Assembly (NCBI GenBank): GCA_947475995.1
Contig: CANJNI010000010.1
Coordinates: 48,325-112,324, forward strand
DNA length: 64,000 nt
DNA from: Beijerinckiaceae bacterium
Lineage (GTDB): Bacteria; Pseudomonadota; Alphaproteobacteria; Rhizobiales; Beijerinckiaceae
Direction of reading: 5' to 3'
A model generated the notes under the pieces. The model was given only the letters and a program-made list of their open reading frames with translations, made no database searches and was not told the DNA's origin. Position numbers and translations under genes: made by a program. Within the stretch, counting starts at the first letter, position 1; the number at the start of each line of letters is the position of its first letter. Positions 9,173-17,355 of the stretch are shown here, piece by piece.

Positions 9173-10186
9173 CTACTTGCCGTTGAACGTCGCCAGAATA
9201 TCCTCGATCTGCTTCACCACGGCCGGCGGCGTGCTGGCGGCGCGCTCGACGACCTTGGCAAGCGCAGCGCCGTCGATCGGCGAATCGAATTCAAGCCTCA
9301 TGCGCGTCACATCGTCCTTGAATCCCTGATCCGTCACGACCTTCATGAAGGCTTCGCGGAACAGCGCAAGTTGCGCGGGCGCAATGCCGGGCGGCGCCAG
9401 ATAGGGACGCGCGATTTCGCCGCGCACACGCATGAAATCGAGAATCTGGCGTTCTGTGTCGTTCTTCGCCAGATCGCTGAAGAGCGGGACGTCCTTCAAT
9501 TCGGGATGCGGCGTCGCGCCATGCTGGAAGATCACCTTCACAAAGTTGCGTTCCAGCATGTCCGTGGCCTTCAGCGATCCCCAGGTGGTGCCGCCGGTGC
9601 CGTGAATCTCCCCACGCTCCATGGCGAGTTTTGTCTCGTCGCTGGTGCGATAGCCGGGAATGATCTTGAACTTCAGCCCGAACAGCTTCTGGCCGATGAG
9701 CGGAAGATCAATGCCGGTGCTGCCAAGGCTTGTGCCGCCAAGCACGACTTCGCGTGTCTTGGCTTCTTCCAGACTCTGTACCGGCGAATTCCTGGTGACA
9801 TAGCCGATATAGGTGTCGCTCGATGCGTTGCCGATCCAGTTGAACTTCGTCACGTCGAAGTCCACCACCGTGGGCGACAATTGCGGCGACGTCAGAACCG
9901 ATCCATGCACGGCGCCGATCACGGTGCCGTCGCGCGGCGCGATATTGTAAAGATAGCTGGCTGCCCGGATGCCGCCGCCTCCGGGCATTTCCTGCACGAT
10001 GATGCTGGGCTTGCCGGGAAGATAAGCAGGCATGTAGCGGGCCATCAGCCGCGCATAGGCCTCGTATCCGCCGCCGCCGCTCACCACGATCTTGATGACC
10101 TTGCCGGCGAAATTCGTATCCTGCGCCTGCGCCGGAAACGCTGCTGCGAGGCCACACGCCAACACGATTGCTGCGAGCTTCTTCAT
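9173..10186 (-). CDS. Bug/TctC-type tripartite tricarboxylate transporter receptor
   Basis: A periplasmic solute receptor of 337 residues. MKKLAAIVLACGLAAAFPAQAQ is a clean Sec signal peptide with AQAQ cleavage. Family motifs are IVVSGGGGYEAYARLMARY near residue 33, IIVQEMPGGGGIRAASYLY and the DGTVIGAVHGS block. The ATG follows CGGGAGGAAGCGG. It is the first gene of the minus-strand run, 92 bases before the amidohydrolase. No TctA or TctB permease is in the window. Bug receptors often outnumber permeases in a genome and some act as sensors, so it may serve another permease or a regulatory role. Confidence 0.88.
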   Translation of the reverse strand: MKKLAAIVLACGLAAAFPAQAQDTNFAGKVIKIVVSGGGGYEAYARLMARYMPAYLPGKPSIIVQEMPGGGGIRAASYLYNIAPRDGTVIGAVHGSVLTSPQLSPTVVDFDVTKFNWIGNASSDTYIGYVTRNSPVQSLEEAKTREVVLGGTSLGSTGIDLPLIGQKLFGLKFKIIPGYRTSDETKLAMERGEIHGTGGTTWGSLKATDMLERNFVKVIFQHGATPHPELKDVPLFSDLAKNDTERQILDFMRVRGEIARPYLAPPGIAPAQLALFREAFMKVVTDQGFKDDVTRMRLEFDSPIDGAALAKVVERAASTPPAVVKQIEDILATFNGK

Positions 10187-10483
10187 CCGCTTCCTCCCGA
10201 TGCTCCCGGCTTATGCGCAGCATTCACATGCCGCGAAACGGGTTCCGCATCCCTGATTGAACTGTTGCCCTTCGGCTTGCTACAATCTGCCCCGGTTTCG
10301 TCGCACATACAAGGCGAGCCCAAAGGTCAAGATTGCGCAGCCAGGAGCTGCACAAGGGGGGAATGTCAGTTGATCGTCAGCATTGCATCGATGCGCCCGC
10401 GATCCGGGCCTCCGGCTTCCGCCTCATGTCCGCAACGACTTCCTGCGCCGCGCGCGTACCAGATTTGAAAGCATAGCGCCGTC
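10187..10483. other. Divergent intergenic region between Bug receptor and acyl-CoA synthetase
   Basis: 297 bases between two divergently transcribed genes. It holds a sigma70-like promoter reading right (described separately) and a long untranslated leader. In that leader a 37-codon frame (about 10363-10476) begins just after a G-rich stretch resembling a ribosome-binding site and stops 8 bases before the synthetase start. I see no convincing operator palindrome and no minus-strand promoter that stands out. Confidence 0.5.
10257..10286 (+). promoter_or_regulatory. Candidate sigma70 promoter of the acyl-CoA synthetase gene
   Basis: TTGAAC (10257-10262) and TACAAT (10281-10286) are separated by 18 bases, close to the TTGACA / TATAAT consensus. 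It would give a leader of roughly 190 bases before the ATG at 10484. Pattern match only; no transcription start is known. Confidence 0.45.
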
Positions 10484-12595
10484 ATGCCCAGCACAAGCTC
10501 CATCGAAAAACTGCTGCAACCCGGATCAATCGCCATCGTGGGCGCCTCGCCGCGCACCCGCATGGGCCGCGCCGTCATCCAGAACGCGCGCCGGATCGGC
10601 TTCAAGGGGGCGATCTATCCGGTCAATCCCAATTATGAAGAGATCGAGGAACTCGCCTGTTACAAGAGCCTTGGGGCGCTTCCGCAGACGCCCGATTGCG
10701 TGGTCATTCTGGTGCCGGCGGATCGTGTGCTTCCTGTTCTTGAAGAAGCCGGAGCGCTGGGCGTCAAGGCCGCAGTCGTGGTCGCGAACGGTTTCGGCGA
10801 CTCGCGCGCCAGCGAGGGCGCGGTGCGTCACAGCCGCCTGCTGGCTATCGCTGCGCAATACGACATGGCCATCGCCGGACCGAATTGTCTGGGCCTCACA
10901 AGCTTCGTCTACAGCGTTGCAAATACCTACACGGACCTGCCGCCCGGCGCGCGGCCCGGCGGCATTTCCATCATTTCGCAGAGCGGCGGATTGCTCAACG
11001 CGGCCGCAAGTTACGTCAACGAGCGCGGCGGTGGACTGAATTATCTCATCTCCGGCGGCAATCACGCCGTTGTCGGTCTGCACGACTACATCGAGTTCCT
11101 CGGCGACGATCCGGCCACGCGCGTCATCGCCTGCATCATGGAAGGCGTGACGGACGGACAGAAATTCCGGCAGGCGATCGAGCGCGTCTCGCCCAAGAAG
11201 CCGATCGTGATTTTGAAGCTGGGACGCAGTGACGCAGGAAAGCGCGCCACCTTCGCGCATACCGGCACTCTCGCCGGACAGGACGCCGCCTTCGCGGCCC
11301 TGTTCCGGCAGAACGGCGTCGCGCAGGCCGCCAGCATCGACGACCTCATGGAGACCTCGATGCTGATGGCCTCAGCCAAGGCCCCCACGGGCGGCCGATG
11401 CGTGATGCTGACCATTTCAGGCGGAACCACGGGCCTCATCGCCGACATCGGCGAGGCGGCCGGCCTGCGCTTTCCGGCCCTGTCTCCCGAGACTGACAAG
11501 TCGCTTCGCGAAATCTTCAAGATCCCGCACGCGCTCAACAACCCGATCGACACGACAGGATGGCCGCAGCTTTCCGATGAAGGAAATCTGGATCGCGCTC
11601 TGGATGCGCTGCTCGCCGATGACGAGGTCGATCTGGTCGCCATTTCGTTCCGTCTGACGCCCACCGACCGGGATCGCAAACTTATCGCAACGCTCGCGCG
11701 CCGCTCGAACGAGGCCGCCAAGCCGATGCTGTTTTCATCGACGGTCTCCTATACGGCGCAGCCATTCCGGGCCTTCGCGCCGGAGCTCGCTGATTATCCG
11801 ATCCTGGAGGATCTCGAAAACGGTCAAAGGGCCATCAGCCGCCTGATCGCCTATGGCAAGTTCCGCAACAGCCGCCAGACTGCGCGCAGCACGTCGGCTA
11901 CGCCTGTCACGATTTCCCACGCCGCCGGACGACATTCGCTGACCGAATTTGAAAGCAAGCAATTGCTCGCGCAGCACGGGCTTTCCGTCACGCGCGAGGC
12001 GCTTGCGACGGACTCCGGCATGGCGGCCCGCCTCGCCGAAGACATCGGCTATCCGGTCGCGCTCAAGATTCAGTCGCCCGACATACCGCACAAGTCGGAA
12101 GCGGGCGGCGTGAAGCTCAACATCATGTCTGCCGAGCAGGCGAAAGCCGCGTTCGACGAGATCATCGCCAACGCCAGGCGCGCGCAGCCCGGCGCTGCCC
12201 TTGACGGCGTTCTGGTTCAGCAGATGGTCCCGAAAGGCCTCGAAGTCATTCTCGGAATGAACCACGACGAGCAGCTCGGCCCCTGCATCATCGTCGGGCT
12301 CGGCGGCATATTCGTCGAAGTCCTGAAGGACGTGTCCCTGCGCTTCCCGCCGGTCAACAGGAGCGAGGCCGTCGACATGCTGGGTGAACTGCGCGGCAAG
12401 GCCCTGCTCGAAGAGTTTCGCGGATCGCCCGCGCGAGATGTCGATGCGCTGGCGGAGATGATCGTGCGCTTCAGCGAAATGGTCGCCGCAACGAACGGCC
12501 AGTTTCAGGCCATCGACATCAATCCGGTCATCGTCGGTCCCGCCGGTCAGGGCGCCGTCATCGCCGACGCCCTGATGATCCCGCGCAAGGCATGA
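10484..12595 (+). CDS. Acyl-CoA synthetase (NDP-forming) / acetate-CoA ligase family
   Basis: A 703-residue fusion of both subunits of an ADP-forming acyl-CoA synthetase. The order is a CoA-binding domain (SIAIVGASPRTRMGRAV, residues 15-31), a succinyl-CoA-synthetase-like flavodoxin domain with SIISQSGG near 165 and the likely phospho-histidine His259 in FAHTGTLAG, and an ATP-grasp domain from about 480 (LTEFESKQLLAQHGL, KIQSPDIPHKSEAGGV, IINPVIVG-type end). It interconverts an acyl-CoA and the free acid with ADP/ATP. Divergent to the importer and hydrolase run, it may activate an acid end-product of that pathway, though that link is inference. A stable hairpin follows the stop. Confidence 0.9.
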   Translation: MPSTSSIEKLLQPGSIAIVGASPRTRMGRAVIQNARRIGFKGAIYPVNPNYEEIEELACYKSLGALPQTPDCVVILVPADRVLPVLEEAGALGVKAAVVVANGFGDSRASEGAVRHSRLLAIAAQYDMAIAGPNCLGLTSFVYSVANTYTDLPPGARPGGISIISQSGGLLNAAASYVNERGGGLNYLISGGNHAVVGLHDYIEFLGDDPATRVIACIMEGVTDGQKFRQAIERVSPKKPIVILKLGRSDAGKRATFAHTGTLAGQDAAFAALFRQNGVAQAASIDDLMETSMLMASAKAPTGGRCVMLTISGGTTGLIADIGEAAGLRFPALSPETDKSLREIFKIPHALNNPIDTTGWPQLSDEGNLDRALDALLADDEVDLVAISFRLTPTDRDRKLIATLARRSNEAAKPMLFSSTVSYTAQPFRAFAPELADYPILEDLENGQRAISRLIAYGKFRNSRQTARSTSATPVTISHAAGRHSLTEFESKQLLAQHGLSVTREALATDSGMAARLAEDIGYPVALKIQSPDIPHKSEAGGVKLNIMSAEQAKAAFDEIIANARRAQPGAALDGVLVQQMVPKGLEVILGMNHDEQLGPCIIVGLGGIFVEVLKDVSLRFPPVNRSEAVDMLGELRGKALLEEFRGSPARDVDALAEMIVRFSEMVAATNGQFQAIDINPVIVGPAGQGAVIADALMIPRKA

Positions 12596-12609
12596 TCGAA
12601 TGAGACGCT

Positions 12610-12636
12610 CCTGCGCAACCCGGATTGTTGCGCAGG
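12610..12636. terminator. Hairpin between convergent genes
   Basis: A perfect 10-base inverted repeat, CCTGCGCAAC / GTTGCGCAGG, with a 7-base loop, between the ends of the acyl-CoA synthetase and vanA. There is no following T-run on either strand, so it is either a weak bidirectional terminator or an RNA-stabilising hairpin. Confidence 0.5.
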
Positions 12637-12666
12637 CGCTTCACGTCAGCCTGAAACGGAAATGAA

Positions 12667-13743
12667 TTATTCCGCCGCCACCCTCGCGGTCGCCGTTTCG
12701 GCCGCAATCGCACGGTCGATCATCATGCGCGCTCGGACACTGCCGGCGTCGATGTTCAGCTTCAGCAAACGCCTGTCCGGATAGCGCAACAGGTTCACCT
12801 GCTGCTGCTCCAGCATCGCAAGATCTTCGCTGAAGATCTTTCCCTGGCCTTCGCGCACGGACGCCGTGACGGCGGGATCATTCACTGCGAACTGCCGCGC
12901 CATGCCCCAGAAATACCAGTGGCTATGTTCGGTCTCGGGCGTGATGAAATCGACCACGATGCTGGACGCCTTCGCGGAGGGGTCCGCCTCATAGCCGCCC
13001 CTTCCCTCCAGGGCGACGCCGACCTCGATCATCACATGGCTCGGCAGGCTGAAGCGGCAAATCTGCCAGCGGTCAACGGGTTGATCGTCCGGCAATCCCG
13101 CATGGCGCAACGCCATGCGCCAGAATGGCGGCGCCTGAACCGACTGCATGGTCCGGCTGGTGACGACATCATCGCCTTCCACCCGCGTGGCGACAGGCGC
13201 CTCGTCGATCTCGCGCTGCCCGATGCTGCTGGCGTGCACATAGGTCTCGTGAGTGAGGTCCATCAGATTGTCGATCATCAACCGATAATCGCAGGCGATG
13301 TGAAACAGGCCGCCGCCGTAAGCCCACTCGTCGCTCTCGGCCCAGGGCAGCGGATGCAGCTTCGCCGGATCGGCGAGTTCCGCATCGCCCGGCCACACCC
13401 AGACAAAACCGTAGCGCTCGATCGCCGGAAAGGCCCGGATCGACGGGAACCCCTGCACGCGCTGACCCGGCATGCTGTGGGCACGTCCGGTGCAGCCCAT
13501 GACAAGCCCATGATAGCCGCAGACCAGTGCGCCATCGCGCACGAAGCCGAGCGACAGGGGCGCGCCCCGGTGCGGGCAGAAATCCTCCAGCGCCGCCACT
13601 TTCCCGTCCTCACCCCGATAGAAGACCATGGACTCGTCGCAGATCTTTCGACCGAGCGGCTTGTCGCCGAGTTCGTCGGGCGTACAGGCGACGTACCACG
13701 CATTGCGGGGCCAGGCGGGTTGGGTGGGGACGGATTTGGTCAT
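12667..13743 (-). CDS. vanA: Vanillate O-demethylase oxygenase subunit VanA
   Basis: The terminal oxygenase of vanillate monooxygenase, converting vanillate to protocatechuate plus formaldehyde; it needs the reductase VanB. About 358 residues. The Rieske [2Fe-2S] ligands are Cys56/His58 (CPHRGAPL) and Cys75/His78 (CGYHG). The mononuclear iron site is Asp162/His165/His170 in MDLTHETYVHASS. IDNLMDLTHETYVH, WQICRF, IVVDFITPET and GQGKIFSEDLAMLE match known VanA proteins nearly word for word. The ATG at 13743 follows GGGAG at 5 bases. No vanB is adjacent. A LysR gene is divergent, with a palindrome between them. Confidence 0.93.
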   Translation of the reverse strand: MTKSVPTQPAWPRNAWYVACTPDELGDKPLGRKICDESMVFYRGEDGKVAALEDFCPHRGAPLSLGFVRDGALVCGYHGLVMGCTGRAHSMPGQRVQGFPSIRAFPAIERYGFVWVWPGDAELADPAKLHPLPWAESDEWAYGGGLFHIACDYRLMIDNLMDLTHETYVHASSIGQREIDEAPVATRVEGDDVVTSRTMQSVQAPPFWRMALRHAGLPDDQPVDRWQICRFSLPSHVMIEVGVALEGRGGYEADPSAKASSIVVDFITPETEHSHWYFWGMARQFAVNDPAVTASVREGQGKIFSEDLAMLEQQQVNLLRYPDRRLLKLNIDAGSVRARMMIDRAIAAETATARVAAE

Positions 13744-13821
13744 GTCGCTCCCGTGGGGTTGGTCCACCGTTCAGCGCGGACGCGAGTGCAAATTAGGTTG
13801 AGCCAAAACCATAAGCATCAG

Positions 13822-13845
13822 ATATAGTATTTATAGACACTATAT
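13822..13845. promoter_or_regulatory. Putative LysR operator between vanA and the regulator gene
   Basis: An inverted repeat ATATAGT - 10 bases - ACTATAT in the 111-base divergent space, ending 9 bases before the LysR start codon. The spacing and dyad fit the activation-region site of a LysR-type regulator (T-N11-A core). It is AT-rich within GC-rich DNA. Binding by the adjacent regulator is inference. Confidence 0.55.
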
Positions 13846-13854
13846 GGCTTTGAA

Positions 13855-14781
13855 ATGGATAGACTGGACCTCAATCTCCTGCCCGTGTTGGAAGCGCTAT
13901 TCGCCCAGCGCAGCGTCTCGGGCGCCGCCCGCGCTTTGGGCGTGACCCAGCCCAGCGTCAGCCTCGCCCTGAGGCGGTTGCGAGCGCATTTCGAGGACGA
14001 ACTGTTTGTCCGGCAAGGCGCCCGGATGGAGCCGACCCCGGCGGCGCAGCGCCTGCTGGAGCCGGTGACAAAGGTGATGACCTCGGTGCGCTCGGAGATC
14101 GTGGCTGCAGCCCCCTTCGATCCGGCACAGTCCGGGCGATGCTTCACCCTCAACCTGTCGGACCTTGGCGAACTGACGTTCCTGCCCGATCTGATGACCG
14201 CCCTGCGCGAACGCGGGCCGGGGCTGTCCGTCCGGTCCGTGTATTTGCCCCCCGCCGAATTGCGCAAGGGACTGGCGGACGGATCGGTTGATCTGGCGCT
14301 GGGGTTTCTGCTCGGGCTGGAGGGCGACAATCTCTTCACCCAGACGCTGTTCGAACAGGGTTTCGTATGTCTGGTTCGATCCGATTGGGGCGGCGGGGCG
14401 CAAACAATGACGCTGGACGATTTCCTCGCCGCCGATCATGCCGTCATCGAACAGGAAGGGCGCAGTCAGGAAGTTTTAGAACGGCGATTAAGATCGCTCG
14501 GATTGCATCGGCGTTCCGTGCTGCGTTCCCCGCACTTCATGACCGTGCCGCTGCTTGTCGCCCGGTCCGACATGATCGCCACCGTGCCCTATGGCCTCGG
14601 TCGCATCTTCTCGCGCCTCGGCGGCCTGCGCTTCGTGCCGCCGCCTTTCGACGCTCCACGCATCCCTCTCCAGCAACTCTGGCACAGACGCAGCCATCAG
14701 GATCCGGGAGCCGTGTGGCTCAGACGGCTGGTTGCAGAGCTGTTCCGCGGGCGCGATCCGATGGCGCGACCTGAGGGCTGA
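13855..14781 (+). CDS. LysR-family transcriptional regulator
   Basis: 308 residues, standard LysR length. The winged helix-turn-helix spans about 5-64, with SVSGAARALGVTQPSVSLAL as the HTH and RRLRAHFEDELFVRQGARM completing it. A type 2 periplasmic-binding-like effector domain follows from about 95. The N-terminus DLNLLPVLEALF resembles the NodD/PcaQ/NahR branch, whose members often sense aromatic compounds. It is divergent from vanA across a palindrome, so control of vanA and itself is the natural guess. The ATG at 13855 lies just beyond the palindrome, consistent with autoregulation. Effector unknown. Confidence 0.92.
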   Translation: MDRLDLNLLPVLEALFAQRSVSGAARALGVTQPSVSLALRRLRAHFEDELFVRQGARMEPTPAAQRLLEPVTKVMTSVRSEIVAAAPFDPAQSGRCFTLNLSDLGELTFLPDLMTALRERGPGLSVRSVYLPPAELRKGLADGSVDLALGFLLGLEGDNLFTQTLFEQGFVCLVRSDWGGGAQTMTLDDFLAADHAVIEQEGRSQEVLERRLRSLGLHRRSVLRSPHFMTVPLLVARSDMIATVPYGLGRIFSRLGGLRFVPPPFDAPRIPLQQLWHRRSHQDPGAVWLRRLVAELFRGRDPMARPEG

Positions 14782-14796
14782 CACGTACACGACCGT

Positions 14797-15024
14797 TCAG
14801 CGCGACGGATTCCGCAAACACGCGCCGACAAGAAATCCAAACGCCAGTCCTGCGCCAAGCTGCAGGAGCGAAGGCCCGCGATGCTTGCGGGCGTAACGCT
14901 CCATCGACGGCGCCGCAGCCCTGCTCCGCCGTCCGGCAGGCCCCATCCCGGCGTCCTTCGAATGCAAGGCTACGCGCGGGTCCGGATGGGCCGAGGCGAA
15001 ATGCGGTCCCCTGTCTGAAGGCAT
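14797..15024 (-). CDS. Small hypothetical protein with one C-terminal membrane segment
   Basis: A possible 75-residue protein in an otherwise empty 400-base stretch between the LysR gene and tRNA-Pro. It starts MPSDRGPHFASAHPD, is rich in Arg and Pro, and ends with a hydrophobic run (LLQLGAGLAFGFLVGACL) that could be a membrane anchor. The ribosome-binding site (GGGACACATC) is weak and the frame stays open upstream. I recognise no family. It may be a chance frame in GC-rich DNA. Confidence 0.35.
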   Translation of the reverse strand: MPSDRGPHFASAHPDPRVALHSKDAGMGPAGRRSRAAAPSMERYARKHRGPSLLQLGAGLAFGFLVGACLRNPSR

Positions 15025-15181
15025 GATGTGTCCCGAAACATGATTGAAGACGCCGAGCCTCAAGCGAAGGCTGAACAATCCATCAACTTCAACCCGGAGC
15101 AAATGTTCCTCAACGGGCGCACACGCCTGCGGGCCCGCGCGTCGCACGTGCCCCTAACCATTTCAGAGTTTCAATGAAGAA

Positions 15182-15259
15182 TGGTCGGAGTGGCGGGATT
15201 CGAACCCACGACCCCTAGTCCCCCAGACTAGTGCGCTAACCGGGCTGCGCTACACTCCG
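15182..15259 (-). tRNA. tRNA-Pro (anticodon GGG)
   Basis: A cloverleaf reads on the minus strand. The acceptor stem is CGGAGTG / CACTCCG, the D-arm lies between GCGC repeats, the anticodon stem CTAGT / ACTAG encloses loop CTGGGGG with anticodon GGG, and the T-arm is GTGGG-TTCGAAT-CCCGC. The discriminator A and an encoded CCA end (15182-15184) are present. It decodes CCC proline codons. Length 78 bases including CCA. It lies alone, just downstream of the MerR gene. Confidence 0.96.
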
Positions 15260-15337
15260 ACTGGCGGCTCTTATAGAGAACGGGGGGTGGAGACGCAACC
15301 GATGCGGCGCGGTTTTGACGGTTTTCCCGCTTTCCGC

Positions 15338-15826
15338 TCACGGATTCGCGGCGGCGAGAATCCGCAGGCATTCGGACACATCCGTGAGGGCCGCGCGCAA
15401 TTGCTCAACGCCGTCGGGCGAGATCGTCTCGACCGGCGCGGCGACCGGTTCCGGCACATCCTCGTCTGCCTCTTCCGGCTCGGGCGCAAATCGCGGCTGC
15501 GCTGCGGCGGGAAGCGCAGCTTCGGGACGCGGCGCTGACGGGCGCGGCAAGGGCGCGCCCGACGCCAGCCCGATCACGGCCTTCAGGCCCTGCCCCTTCA
15601 GCAGGCGCTGGACGCCCTTGATCGTGTAGCCTTCGCCGTAAAGGAGATGCCGGATGGCCTGGAGAAGCTCGATATCGTCGGGACGGTAGTAGCGCCGCCC
15701 GCCGCCCCTCTTCATGGGCTTGATCTGGGTGAACCGCGTTTCCCAGAACCGCAGCACATGCTGCGGCACGTCGAGGTCTGTCGCCGCCTCGCTGATCGTT
15801 CGAAAAGCGTCGGGACTCTTGTCCAT
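15338..15826 (-). CDS. MerR-family transcriptional regulator downstream of ihfA
   Basis: 162 residues. The N-terminal MerR winged helix is clear: [25 protein letters not shown], then [32 protein letters not shown] (residues about 8-72). A proline- and alanine-rich C-terminal tail follows, with no cysteine metal site. This regulator sits directly after ihfA in many Hyphomicrobiales genomes, here 86 bases beyond it. Its target is unknown to me. The tail is much shorter than the effector domains of classical MerR proteins, so a non-metal, perhaps constitutive role is likely. Confidence 0.87.
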   Translation of the reverse strand: MDKSPDAFRTISEAATDLDVPQHVLRFWETRFTQIKPMKRGGGRRYYRPDDIELLQAIRHLLYGEGYTIKGVQRLLKGQGLKAVIGLASGAPLPRPSAPRPEAALPAAAQPRFAPEPEEADEDVPEPVAAPVETISPDGVEQLRAALTDVSECLRILAAANP

Positions 15827-15912
15827 TGCTCCGCACCTTTCCCGGCCCGTCGCAAAGGCCGAAGAATCGCATCGCCCGGGAGTTTACTCCGCCGAACGAG
15901 GGTGCGGGAAAC

Positions 15913-16248
15913 TCAATCTTCCTCGTCTGCCGAAAGCCCGTTGATGCGGGCCTTCAGGACGTTGGACGGCTTGAATACCATCACGCGGCGCGGCGTGATC
16001 GGCACTTCTACGCCGGTCTTCGGATTGCGCCCGACGCGCTCGCCCTTCGAGCGCACCAGAAAGCTTCCGAAACTGGATAGTTTTACGTTCTCGCCGCGCT
16101 CCAGCGCATCGCAGATTTCGTCCAGCACAGTCTCGACCATCGCGGCGGATTCGGCGCGCGAGAGACCGACCTGCTTGACAACAGCTTCGGTCAATTCCAG
16201 TCGAGTCACGGTTTTGGAGGGGCGCAGCAACCTTGCAGGCTTTTCCAT
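15913..16248 (-). CDS. ihfA: Integration host factor subunit alpha
   Basis: 111 residues, an HU/IHF-fold DNA-bending protein acting as a heterodimer with IHF-beta. [20 protein letters not shown] begins the conserved fold. The beta-arm region contains [24 protein letters not shown], with the intercalating proline in NPKTG, and the C-terminal helix reads [15 protein letters not shown]. It carries about 12 extra N-terminal residues ([11 protein letters not shown]) compared with the usual start near KTVTR. It lies between fabH and the MerR gene, a conserved order in alphaproteobacteria. Confidence 0.95.
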   Translation of the reverse strand: MEKPARLLRPSKTVTRLELTEAVVKQVGLSRAESAAMVETVLDEICDALERGENVKLSSFGSFLVRSKGERVGRNPKTGVEVPITPRRVMVFKPSNVLKARINGLSADEED

Positions 16249-16343
16249 CGAAGAGTTCCAAAATAATTATCAAATTGCAGTCGGCATATACTGCCGGGAG
16301 AACCATCCTCCATCGTCAAAAGCCGCGTGGAACGATTCGCCGT

Positions 16344-17333
16344 TTACCATCTAATGATAGCTGATCCCCAAGTAAACCCGCCACCCATCGCTTCGATCAT
16401 AACCAGATCGCCTCGCTTGATTTTCCCGTCCGCGCAAGCCGCCGCCAGCGCCAGGGGAATCGAAGCCGCCGAAGTATTCCCGTGACGGTCGACAGTCTTG
16501 ATGATGGTCTGCGGCGGAATGCCCAGTTTTTCCGCCGAGGCGTCGATGATCCGCATATTGGCCTGATGCGGCACGAACCAGTCGAGATCCTTCGCGGTCA
16601 GCCCGGTCGCCTCGAAGGCGTCGCGCATGACATCCGTCACCATGCCGACCGCATGGCGGAAAACTTCGCGACCGGACATGCGTAGATGGCCGACCGTCTG
16701 GGTCGATGACGGACCGCCGTCCACATAGAGCTTCTCGCGGTGACGTCCGTCCGAGCGCAGGTGCGATGTGAGCACGCCCCGGTCGGCGGTCGTTCCCTCG
16801 CCTTCCTGCGCTTCAAGCACGATGGCCCCTGCCCCGTCGCCGAACAGCACGCAGGTGGTGCGGTCGTTCCAGTCGAGAATGCGCGAGAAGGTCTCGGCGC
16901 CGATCACCAGGGCCCGCTTGGCGGAACCGGTGGTCAGGAACTTGTCGGCGGTCGACACCCCGAACACGAAGCCCGAACAGACTGCCTGCAGGTCGAAAGC
17001 GACGCCCTGATGGATGCCGAGCGCGGCCTGCACCTGTGTGGCGGTCGCCGGAAACGTGTAGTCAGGCGTGGCGGTCGCCAGAATGATGAGGTCGATGTCG
17101 GCCGGGCCGACGCCGGCATTGTCCATCGCTGCCTTGGCGGCCTTCGTGGCCAGCATCGAGGTGGTTTCGCCCTCGGCCGCGATATGGCGCTGCCGGATGC
17201 CGGTGCGCTGGACGATCCAGTCGTCGGACGTATCCACGATCTTTTCGAGATCGGCGTTCGTCACGCAACGCTCCGGCAGACAGGAGCCGATTCCGGTGAC
17301 GACCGAGCGCAGGCGTTTGGAAGATGTGGTCAC
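16344..17333 (-). CDS. fabH: Beta-ketoacyl-ACP synthase III
   Basis: It starts fatty acid synthesis by condensing acetyl-CoA with malonyl-ACP. About 329 residues from the GTG at 17333. The catalytic triad is visible as Cys119 (DLQAVCSGF), His256 (PHQANMRI) and Asn286 (HGNTSAAS). The reading frame opens 33 codons further upstream, but homology starts at [15 protein letters not shown] and the GTG sits 22 bases after the plsX stop with GGAA upstream. The plsX-fabH order is the usual lipid-synthesis operon. Confidence 0.95.
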   Translation of the reverse strand: MTTSSKRLRSVVTGIGSCLPERCVTNADLEKIVDTSDDWIVQRTGIRQRHIAAEGETTSMLATKAAKAAMDNAGVGPADIDLIILATATPDYTFPATATQVQAALGIHQGVAFDLQAVCSGFVFGVSTADKFLTTGSAKRALVIGAETFSRILDWNDRTTCVLFGDGAGAIVLEAQEGEGTTADRGVLTSHLRSDGRHREKLYVDGGPSSTQTVGHLRMSGREVFRHAVGMVTDVMRDAFEATGLTAKDLDWFVPHQANMRIIDASAEKLGIPPQTIIKTVDRHGNTSAASIPLALAAACADGKIKRGDLVMIEAMGGGFTWGSAIIRW

Positions 17334-17355
17334 TTCAGGGTTCCGGACGAAACAA

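Noticed and set aside
8657..10468. A 603-codon plus-strand frame over the amidohydrolase and Bug genes
   Set aside because: No domain, Arg/Ala/Pro-rich; both minus-strand genes have catalytic or signal-peptide evidence.
12610..12636. A riboswitch or attenuator at the hairpin between convergent genes
   Set aside because: It lies after both stop codons, so it can only affect termination or RNA stability.
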